Shown in pieces: positions 1 to 5,795 of a stretch of DNA of 12,153 nt. Position 1 is the stretch's first letter. Every line of letters begins with the position of its first letter. The stretch is from positions 1-12,153 of the forward strand of contig CBDUBH010000100.1 of the NCBI GenBank assembly GCA_965365345.1, in the 5' to 3' direction. This stretch comes from CBDUBH01 sp965365345 (GTDB lineage Bacteria; Bacteroidota; Ignavibacteria; Ignavibacteriales; SURF-24). The notes under the pieces are model-generated. The model was not told where the DNA came from, did not search any database, and saw nothing but the letters and a program-made list of their open reading frames with translations. Made by a program: the position numbers and the translations under genes.

Positions 1-1069
1 CTTCATTACTTTCAGATTTTATTATGCTTATTATATTTCCTAAAAGCTGATAAATGAAACTCGGATGACTTAAAATTGATGGAAGATCGCGTTCAAAATC
101 CAAAACGCATTCAATGTTTGCAGTCTCAAGCGAGGATTTTACAAGATTGTAATATTCTAAAATTGTTTGATTTATATCGCAAGGATAAATTTTAATTTTC
201 TCTTCGTTTACGCTGGAAAATTTTACAAGTCGGTGAACCAAGTAATTTATTTTTTTGACTTGTTCTTTTACTGCTTTTGCAACATCCTGATCACCTTCTT
301 CTTTTTCAAGCATATCGGCGTAACTTAAAATCACTTGAAGCGGAGTTTTAATATCTTCAACAATTCCATCGGTTAATTCGCCAATTGCAGAAAGCCTAAA
401 ATCGTTTGAAAGTTTTGCCTGATAAGTTTGAAGTTCGCCTAAAGTCGAATTTAATTTTTCTTTTAATCTTAATTTATCAACTTTTGCTAAACCGGTTCCC
501 AGAATAAGTTGAATTGACTGGCTGTCAAGTTCAGTAAAATCTTCTTTTGAAACGGGAGTTAAAATGCAAAGTAAACCTTTTCTTTCTGCGCCTTCAATTA
601 CGGGAATAAAAAGGTAATTCAATTTTGAACCGCTTTGCGTAAAATTATTGAATTCAGGCAAAAATGATGGTTTTTGTTTTTCAAAAACAATTTCCAAAAT
701 TCCTTCTTTCAAAAATGAATTTACGGGCGCGGCAAGTCTATTTTCAAAATCATTATCAAAAGGAATTAAACTTGATTTTAATTCATCAAAAAAGAAAATA
801 TTCGCTTCTTTTATTGCAAGAACTCTGCGCAATGCAAGTTTTAAAATTGCGGAAATTGATTTTAAATCTGCAGATGAATTAATTTGTTTCTCGAAAGAAA
901 TTAAATTCTGAATAAAATACGCCTGTTTTTCAAGCATATTTGATAATTTTGTACTTGGCGAATCAACAAAATAATTATTGATGCTTGTATCATCAGAATA
1001 TTTTGAAACCTTTTGTAATGAAACATGAAACGGTTCAAAATTATATGTATTATCTTTCAAGAGTTTCAA
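1..1069 (-). CDS. GAF domain plus degenerate histidine-kinase-like protein, C-terminus cut by window edge
   Basis: The frame is open from base 1096 to base 1, giving 356 visible residues from the chosen start. Residues about 45-190 read as a GAF-type sensor domain (helical lead-in, then a strand-rich part with PVIEGAERKGLLCIL). A short coiled linker follows. Residues about 227-300 match the dimerisation/phospho-acceptor helices of NtrB-like kinases (LSAIGELTDGIVEDIKTPLQ). The start of an ATPase domain follows. At the phospho-acceptor position, where family members have GIAHEINNPL, this protein has GIVEDIKTPL, so Glu238 replaces His. At the N-box, QLLGNIISII has Ile349 where the Mg-binding Asn belongs. 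I therefore read it as a pseudokinase or signalling scaffold; the G-boxes lie outside the window. Start: TTG at 1067-1069, 2 bases after the upstream HDOD stop, with AGG 8 bases before it. No ATG occurs until residue 45 (bases 935-937), which would leave over 130 bases of open frame unused. It is the last visible gene of the sigma-28 cassette. The domain call is firm; start and function are uncertain. Confidence 0.8.
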   Translation of the reverse strand, partial: MKLLKDNTYNFEPFHVSLQKVSKYSDDTSINNYFVDSPSTKLSNMLEKQAYFIQNLISFEKQINSSADLKSISAILKLALRRVLAIKEANIFFFDELKSSLIPFDNDFENRLAAPVNSFLKEGILEIVFEKQKPSFLPEFNNFTQSGSKLNYLFIPVIEGAERKGLLCILTPVSKEDFTELDSQSIQLILGTGLAKVDKLRLKEKLNSTLGELQTYQAKLSNDFRLSAIGELTDGIVEDIKTPLQVILSYADMLEKEEGDQDVAKAVKEQVKKINYLVHRLVKFSSVNEEKIKIYPCDINQTILEYYNLVKSSLETANIECVLDFERDLPSILSHPSFIYQLLGNIISIIKSESNE

Positions 1070-1071
1070 AA

Positions 1072-1950
1072 TTACAACCTGAATGAATTGGCTTCGTTAA
1101 CAAGATTTGCTTTATGGTTTGTAATGAATTCTTCAACTTTATCAATGCTTTCAAATCCTAAAATTTCCAAAATAGAATTATCAAGCGAATAATCTTCATC
1201 CCAGTAGAAATTTGCAATTTCCAATTTATTTGTTGCGTAATCAGCAAGATGAATAAGCGCTGTTAAAGTTCTGCTTTCTTTTGAAAGGTTTGGAGTATGA
1301 TGATTCAAAATTGCATCGCAAAGTGAAAGCGGTAAATTCCATTTTATTGCCAAATATCTTCCGATTTCCTGATGTGTTAATCCGAGAACTTCGTATTCGG
1401 ATTCCATAAAACTGATTTTTGCGGTTTTAACTTTTTCTGTAATTACTATAAAATTTGTATGAAAATATTTATGAATTACGGGAATTCCAAGTTCATGAAT
1501 AAGTCCGGCAACAAATGCTTCGCTTCCGTTTTTGTAACCTAATTCTTCAGCAAATTTTTTGGCTGCAAGTCCGGTTAAAATTGAATGAAGCCAGAATTGT
1601 TTTTGGTTAAGATTTTTATCGGTTTTATTTTTGAAAGATTCAACCATTGAAAGTGCGGTAACGATATTTCTGATATCTTCAAATCCGATGATCAAAATGG
1701 CGAAATCTATTGTTGAAACTTTTCTTGGCAAACCGTAAAGCGGTGAATTTGCAATTGATAAAACTTTTGATGCAATTCCCTGATCGCGTCCGATAATTCT
1801 TGCCAATTCGTTTGCAGTTGCATTTGGTTTTTCAAGCAGTCTTGCTATTTCCATCATAATTGCGGGAATTGCGGGCAAATTATATACATTTGACAAAATT
1901 AATTCTGTCTTTTCTCTTTTTGCTTGTCTTTCTATTAAAGCGGTATCCAT
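1072..1950 (-). CDS. HDOD domain signalling protein (copy B)
   Basis: A 292-residue soluble protein with no signal peptide or membrane segment. A charged N-terminal helix (1-20) precedes one HDOD domain, with landmarks YNLPAIP at 23-29, ANSPLYGLP at 67-75 and AGLIHELG at 148-155. Histidines typical of the HD fold are present: H122, H152, H193, H217-H218 and H234, with D237. The usual Asp after H152 is Glu153. HDOD proteins are regulatory or output modules linked to signalling and motility; no catalytic activity can be claimed here. Start is the ATG at 1948-1950, 25 bases after the stop of copy A. The two copies match residue for residue in length, about 51% identical by hand count. Upstream of the start, GTGAAG lies at weak Shine-Dalgarno distance. 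Its stop is 2 bases before the TTG start of the kinase-like gene, which suggests coupled translation. Confidence 0.9.
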   Translation of the reverse strand: MDTALIERQAKREKTELILSNVYNLPAIPAIMMEIARLLEKPNATANELARIIGRDQGIASKVLSIANSPLYGLPRKVSTIDFAILIIGFEDIRNIVTALSMVESFKNKTDKNLNQKQFWLHSILTGLAAKKFAEELGYKNGSEAFVAGLIHELGIPVIHKYFHTNFIVITEKVKTAKISFMESEYEVLGLTHQEIGRYLAIKWNLPLSLCDAILNHHTPNLSKESRTLTALIHLADYATNKLEIANFYWDEDYSLDNSILEILGFESIDKVEEFITNHKANLVNEANSFRL

Positions 1951-1975
1951 ACTTTTACTTCACAATTTAAGTTTG

Positions 1976-2854
1976 TTAAATAACTGTTGAATTAATTTGA
2001 CTTATAAAAAGTTCTCTGTAACTTTCTATAAATTTTTCAAGATAGGCTTCATCGCCTAAATTCAGAATGCTTAAAATTTCTTTGTCGAATGAATAATTAT
2101 CATCCCAATAAAAATTTCCTGCTTGTAATTTGTGCGTCATATAATCTGCAAGATGCACAATTGCGGCTAACTGCTTATTTTGTTCAGCTTTTGCCGGCTG
2201 ATGATGATTTAAAATAGTATCTGCCAAAGTTGAGGGCAAATTCCATCTCAAAGCAAGATAGTGTCCGATTTCGGCATGATTCATTCCAAGAATTTCTTCT
2301 TGAGCTTCGCCGTAAGTTTTATTTTCATTTTCCGTAAGTTCACAAATCTTCAAAAAATCGTTATGAAAATATTTGTGAATAACCGGAATTCCGAGATCGT
2401 GTAAAAGTCCTGCAGTAAAAGCTTCGCCGGTAAAAGTGTAACCGAGATCATCTGCAATTCTTTTTGCGGCGCTTGCTGTAATTATTGAGTGCAGCCAATA
2501 TTTTCTTTGATCTAATTTTTTATCGCTTTTATTTTTAAAAGCTTCGATCATCGAAAGCGCAATCACAATATTTTTAATGTGTTCAAATCCTAAAATTATA
2601 ATTGCAAAATCCATTGTTGAAACTCTTCGGGGAAGTCCGTAAAGCGGCGAGTTTGCAACAGTCAAAATTTTTGTAACCAATCCCTGATCTTTGCTTATAA
2701 CTTTGCCAAGTTGAGCAGCGCTTGTCATCGGGTTATCCAAAAGTTTGCTAACTTCAAGCATTACCAAAGGAATTGAAGGCAAATTATAAACTTGCGAAAG
2801 CTTAAACTTGAACTTTTCTTTTTTCTTTAATATTTCTTCAGAAGTCTCAATCAT
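1976..2854 (-). CDS. HDOD domain signalling protein (copy A)
   Basis: A 292-residue HDOD protein and the closer of the two copies to fliA. Landmarks are YNLPSIP (23-29), ANSPLYGLP (67-75), AGLLHDLG (148-155), NHAEIG (192-197), NHHQP (216-220) and HLADY (234-238). Unlike copy B it keeps a full H..HD..H..HH..D set (H122, H152-D153, H193, H217-H218, D237), the pattern of metal ligands in HD-fold proteins, so metal binding is possible though not shown. I chose the ATG at 2852-2854 over a TTG 12 bases upstream because it gives exactly the same length and N-terminal spacing as copy B. It also overlaps the fliA stop by 8 bases (ATGATTGA), typical of translational coupling. Co-expression with the sigma factor points to a role in motility control, which is inference from context. 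Partner and ligand are unknown. Confidence 0.9.
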   Translation of the reverse strand: MIETSEEILKKKEKFKFKLSQVYNLPSIPLVMLEVSKLLDNPMTSAAQLGKVISKDQGLVTKILTVANSPLYGLPRRVSTMDFAIIILGFEHIKNIVIALSMIEAFKNKSDKKLDQRKYWLHSIITASAAKRIADDLGYTFTGEAFTAGLLHDLGIPVIHKYFHNDFLKICELTENENKTYGEAQEEILGMNHAEIGHYLALRWNLPSTLADTILNHHQPAKAEQNKQLAAIVHLADYMTHKLQAGNFYWDDNYSFDKEILSILNLGDEAYLEKFIESYRELFISQINSTVI

Positions 2855-3470
2855 ACTTTTTAACAAGCTTCACTTTTAATTCGTTTATGATCTTTGAATG
2901 AATTTGAGAAACTCTGGAAACCGTAATATTCAAAACCTGAGCTATTTCTTTGTAATTCAAATTTTCGTAATAGTATAAAGTTAAAACCAATCTATCCCTT
3001 TCATCTAATTCTTTGATCGCATCAACTAGCAGATCTTTCGCTTCGTTTTTGTTTATTGTTTCATCGGGAAGTTCATCATCATTCGGAATTACTTCGTAAA
3101 GCATGTATCCGTCTTCTTCATCGTAAGAGCTGTTTAGTGAAATGTTTGTGTAGATAATTTCGCTTTCGGGATTTAAGCTGCGTGGCTTAATTTGAATTTT
3201 CCTTAATTCGTCAATTATTTTTCCGCGAATTCTTTGAATTGCGTAAGTTTCAAATTTTGTTCCGTATGCCGGATCAAATCTGTCAATTGCTTCGCTTAAA
3301 CCTTCAATTCCGAATTGAAAGTAATCGCGGTCTTCAATGATATTGAGATTGATGAATTTAGAATTGTGAATAACATAGTGTACTAAATTCGTGTAGGTCA
3401 TCATTATTTGTTTTTTAAGGTCAGGAGATTGTGACTCCTTATACTGCGACCATAAAGTTGCGTTACTCAT
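2847..3470 (-). CDS. fliA: Flagellar sigma factor sigma-28 (FliA/SigD-like), apparently without domain 3
   Basis: A 207-residue sigma-70-family protein. The sigma-2 domain spans about 24-90, with DYFQFGIEGLSEAIDRFDP and then KFETYAIQRIRGKIIDELR, the strongly FliA/SigD-like core- and -10-binding helices. The sigma-4 domain spans about 150-203, with a helix-turn-helix (YKEIAQVLNITVSRVSQIHS, about 173-192) that would read the -35 element. It should direct transcription of late flagellar and chemotaxis genes. SigD of Bacillus subtilis, as I recall it, is 254 residues; here the stretch from PRS (96-98) to ISLN (110-113) is only about 11 residues, where SigD has about 55. The sigma-3 domain thus seems absent, in frame and without a frameshift sign. 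The ATG at 3468-3470 follows AGGGAA by 7 bases, and the upstream stop is 1 base away. The flanks (membrane orf upstream, HDOD genes downstream) and flhG proximity support the flagellar assignment. Confidence 0.9.
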   Translation of the reverse strand: MSNATLWSQYKESQSPDLKKQIMMTYTNLVHYVIHNSKFINLNIIEDRDYFQFGIEGLSEAIDRFDPAYGTKFETYAIQRIRGKIIDELRKIQIKPRSLNPESEIIYTNISLNSSYDEEDGYMLYEVIPNDDELPDETINKNEAKDLLVDAIKELDERDRLVLTLYYYENLNYKEIAQVLNITVSRVSQIHSKIINELKVKLVKKYD

Positions 3471-3471
3471 T

Positions 3472-3699
3472 TTAAGTTTCCCTACTTAAATTATCTGAAA
3501 AGTTTTTGGCTTTACTAACTGCGGTTTTGTTAATTGATTTCACAAAAATAAGCATCAAAATACTTAGCATAATTGTGGAAATAACAAAAATGATCAAAGA
3601 ACGTATCAAAATATCTTCAACAGCCAGCCCTCTTTGGCTAAAAAAAATGATCGAAAGAAAGAAGATCAACAATCCGATATTTAATACAATTTTGTTCAT
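3472..3699 (-). CDS. Small two-helix membrane protein in the sigma-28 operon
   Basis: A 75-residue protein that I do not recognise as a named family. Two hydrophobic segments are clear (about residues 4-20 and 33-54), joined by a short loop with RGLAVED. A charged, Lys/Ser-rich tail of about 20 residues follows (NKTAVSKAKNFSDNLSRET). The lysine-rich tail suggests a hairpin with both ends in the cytoplasm. It is the first gene after the sigma-54-type promoter motif. Its start (ATG 3697-3699) sits about 19 bases after the expected transcription start, and its stop is 1 base before the fliA ATG, so the two are surely co-transcribed. The position suggests a link to sigma-28 or to flagellar placement (flhG is the next gene upstream), but function is unknown. 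A role as a membrane anchor or anti-sigma partner is speculation. Being tightly packed in an operon is the main reason to call it real. Confidence 0.7.
   Translation of the reverse strand: MNKIVLNIGLLIFFLSIIFFSQRGLAVEDILIRSLIIFVISTIMLSILMLIFVKSINKTAVSKAKNFSDNLSRET
3478..3483 (-). promoter_or_regulatory. Ribosome binding site of fliA
   Basis: AGGGAA on the minus strand, 7 bases before the fliA ATG and inside the last codons of the preceding small membrane-protein gene. It is one of the few clear Shine-Dalgarno matches in the window, so fliA translation may be efficient despite the weak sites elsewhere. Confidence 0.55.
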
Positions 3700-3728
3700 T
3701 TTTTAACCGCTTGTTTTATATCATTTAT

Positions 3729-3744
3729 TGCAAAAGATATACCA
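3729..3744 (-). promoter_or_regulatory. Sigma-54 (RpoN) -24/-12 promoter for the small orf-fliA-HDOD-HDOD-kinase cassette
   Basis: The minus strand reads TGGTATATCTTTTGCA, fitting the sigma-54 pattern TGGYAYR-N4-TTGCW at every defined position, with the obligatory GG and GC exactly 10 bases apart. It lies in the only intergenic gap (3700-3825) between flhG and the regulatory cassette and faces the cassette. Transcription would start about 12 bases past the GC, near 3718, about 19 bases before the first ATG. Sigma-54 control of fliA is known in several polar-flagellated bacteria. An activator binding site could lie further upstream, inside flhG; none is identified. The region is AT-rich, so a chance match is possible though position and orientation argue against it. 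Confidence 0.6.
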
Positions 3745-3825
3745 AAGCAGTTTAGCTTTAAAGAAATTATGATTTAAGGAAATTTTTAAGATTTTTAATT
3801 TAGGACTTTAAATTTATATTGATAT

Positions 3826-4656
3826 CTATTGGTTATTATTAGCCAGCTGCATGATTTTAAGAAAATTCTGGGCTAATTTTATCAATTGAAGTGCGGTTTT
3901 TCCGTGTGGATTTAATTTTAAGTGAAGTTGTTGTGCCATTACACTCTGGATTACGGAATTATCAGCTTCAACAATTCCGAGCAAAAAAAGTTCTTCTTTT
4001 AAAAAATGTGTTGCTGCTTTATTAATGTTGTTAAAACAAATCATTCCATCCTGATTGGATTGACTTTTATTTACAACAACTAATTTTCTATCGAAATTTC
4101 CCTTGTTATGAAGCAATTTTATAATTACGTAAGCATCCATTACTGCAGTGGGATCAGGATTAGTAATTAAAATATTTTTATCAACGCCATTTAAAAGATG
4201 AATAATATCATCGGTTGCGCCGGCGCTAATATCAAGTAAAATAAAATCGTAATATTCAGAAATTTCGTTCAATGCGGAAAGTAAATAATCAATATCACTT
4301 TCTTTTAATTGCGGATAATTCAATTTTCCTGAATCGCCGAAAATTATGTGCAAATTCGGTTCATAAACAGTTACAAGATCTTTTAAGGAATTTTTCTTTA
4401 AGTAAAAATTAAGTAAAGTTTTTTCGGCGGTCATATTAAGCATAATGTTGATGTTAGAAAGATTTGCATCCATATCAACGATCAAAACTTTTTTATTTAA
4501 ACGCGAAAGTGCATAAGCTGTATTTACCGAAATGAAAGTTTTTCCTGTTCCGCCTTTTCCCGAACTGAACGCAACAATTTTGCCGCGTTTAATTTTCTTT
4601 TGTTCGCGTTCATGTAATTTTTTTAATTCCAGAAGTCTTTCGGTTTGCCCAATCAT
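3826..4656 (-). CDS. flhG: FlhG (FleN/YlxH) MinD-like ATPase, flagellar number control
   Basis: A 276-residue MinD/ParA-family ATPase. The deviant Walker A is GKGGTGKT (33-40), with the signature Lys34. Next come a switch-like DMDANLSN (61-68), Walker B-type LLDISAG (140-146) and TNPDPTA (165-171), which are typical of FlhG. A C-terminal amphipathic segment (about 255-270) could be the membrane-targeting helix. The N-terminal helix (MIGQTERLLEL) corresponds to the DQAxxLR motif that stimulates the FlhF GTPase, but with Gly for Asp, Thr for Ala and Leu for Arg; the central Gln4 is kept. FlhG limits flagellar number and works with FlhF at the membrane and C-ring. Its ATG overlaps the flhF stop as ATGA. 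It is the last gene of the structural operon; 126 bases follow before the next gene and no clear terminator hairpin is seen there. Confidence 0.93.
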   Translation of the reverse strand: MIGQTERLLELKKLHEREQKKIKRGKIVAFSSGKGGTGKTFISVNTAYALSRLNKKVLIVDMDANLSNINIMLNMTAEKTLLNFYLKKNSLKDLVTVYEPNLHIIFGDSGKLNYPQLKESDIDYLLSALNEISEYYDFILLDISAGATDDIIHLLNGVDKNILITNPDPTAVMDAYVIIKLLHNKGNFDRKLVVVNKSQSNQDGMICFNNINKAATHFLKEELFLLGIVEADNSVIQSVMAQQLHLKLNPHGKTALQLIKLAQNFLKIMQLANNNQ

Positions 4657-5795
4657 TTATTGATCTTTCCGGTATAAATCATATTTGCAATAAATTCGGC
4701 ATCGGCAGCAATAATATCATCCGGAATTACTTGTCCGTTTGTCAAATATTTTATCGGAACATTTGTATTTACGGCAACATTCAAAATATTTCCAAATGAA
4801 ACGGCTTCATCAAGCTTAGTAAAAATGATTCCGTTGTAATTCAGAATTTTGAATTTTTCGGCAGCATCCAACATATGTTTTGTTGTACCGGTTGTGCTTA
4901 AAGCTAAATAAATTTCATCAACAAAAGGCGCGTAAGATAACGCTTTTTGAGTCTCTTTTAATGATTCGGTATTGTTTTGACTTCTTCCGGCAGTATCAAT
5001 AAAAACGATATCTTTTTTCTTAAATTCCTGAATGAATTTTGTAATTTCTTTATGCTCGTATGCAACGCGGAGTTCAATATTACTTACTTCAGAAAATATT
5101 TTCAGCTGATCAATTGCGCCTAATCTGTAAGTATCAAGCGTAATTAGACCGATATCAAGATTGTGTAATATTTTTGAGATCACTGCCAATTTTGCAATGC
5201 AGGTTGTTTTGCCAACTCCTGTGGGTCCAACTAAAGCAATTACGGTCGGTTTATGCTTTTTGTTAAGTTCAAATCCGCCTGTTGGAATCATTGATGCGAT
5301 TGTTGAAATTACATAATTATCAATGTTTGAAGGCTGAAGAAAATCAGAATATTTCTGAAGCTGCTCTATTATTGTTCCCACAATTCTTTTTTGAACTTCG
5401 CGGTAAACCAAAGTTTCGGCAATTTCTTTTAATTCGCGCTCAATTATTTGATTATCTTCTTTAATTACTTTTTTTATTTCGGTTTTTGCCGCAAATTCAG
5501 GCTCAGGTTTTACTTCCTTTTTTTGCTGCGTGCTGAATATTTTTTCGGAAAGATTTTTCAATTCATCTGCAAAACTTTTCGACTGTTCTTCAACTTCATT
5601 TTGCTTTTGAGTTTGCGTGGATCTATCGTAATTATCTTCAATGCCCGTAGTAATTTCGAACATTCTTTTATTTTTATATCTCGGATCATTATCAATTATT
5701 CTTGTGCTTAAAACAATTGCATCATCACCGAGTTCTTTTTTCATTTGTGCAGTGGCTTCTTTTAAAGTGGGTGCCACGAATTTTTTAATTTGCAT
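4653..5795 (-). CDS. flhF: FlhF, SRP-type GTPase for flagellar placement
   Basis: A 380-residue protein. The N-terminus (QIKKFVAPTLKEATAQMKKE) is the family's basic B-domain opening. A variable charged linker (about 55-120), a helical N domain (about 120-170) and the G domain follow. GTPase motifs in order are GPTGVGKTT (190-198), DTYRLGA (221-227), DTAGR (267-271) and TKLDE (326-330). FlhF is a relative of Ffh/FtsY that recruits early flagellar parts to the building site, usually a pole. I placed the start at the ATG at 5793-5795. It gives the usual MQ-K-F-A opening and has GAGG 6 bases upstream. An adjacent ATG (5796-5798) and a TTG further up are alternatives. It overlaps the flhA end by 11 bases and the flhG start by 4. 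Confidence 0.95.
   Translation of the reverse strand: MQIKKFVAPTLKEATAQMKKELGDDAIVLSTRIIDNDPRYKNKRMFEITTGIEDNYDRSTQTQKQNEVEEQSKSFADELKNLSEKIFSTQQKKEVKPEPEFAAKTEIKKVIKEDNQIIERELKEIAETLVYREVQKRIVGTIIEQLQKYSDFLQPSNIDNYVISTIASMIPTGGFELNKKHKPTVIALVGPTGVGKTTCIAKLAVISKILHNLDIGLITLDTYRLGAIDQLKIFSEVSNIELRVAYEHKEITKFIQEFKKKDIVFIDTAGRSQNNTESLKETQKALSYAPFVDEIYLALSTTGTTKHMLDAAEKFKILNYNGIIFTKLDEAVSFGNILNVAVNTNVPIKYLTNGQVIPDDIIAADAEFIANMIYTGKINK

Noticed and set aside
648..911. Plus-strand open frames across the kinase-like gene
   Set aside because: They are antisense to a long frame with clear GAF and H-box-like similarity; the stretch lacks any start signal or family feature on plus.
935..937. ATG (residue 45) as the start of the kinase-like gene
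   Set aside because: It has no ribosome site and leaves over 130 bases of open frame between it and the HDOD stop; the TTG 2 bases after that stop with AGG upstream fits better, though this is not certain.
2847..2866. TTG at 2864-2866 as the start of HDOD copy A
   Set aside because: The ATG 12 bases on gives an N-terminus and length identical to copy B and a short overlap with fliA.
3744..3759. Inverted repeat AAAGC-N6-GCTTT next to the -24 element, considered as a terminator for flhG or an operator
   Set aside because: The stem is only 5 pairs, mostly A-T, with no following T run on the coding strand. It is too weak to call as either.
3700..3825. Search of the flhG-to-cassette gap for a small RNA or riboswitch
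   Set aside because: Beyond the sigma-54 motif and one weak hairpin the 126 bases are AT-rich with no stable structure or known motif visible.
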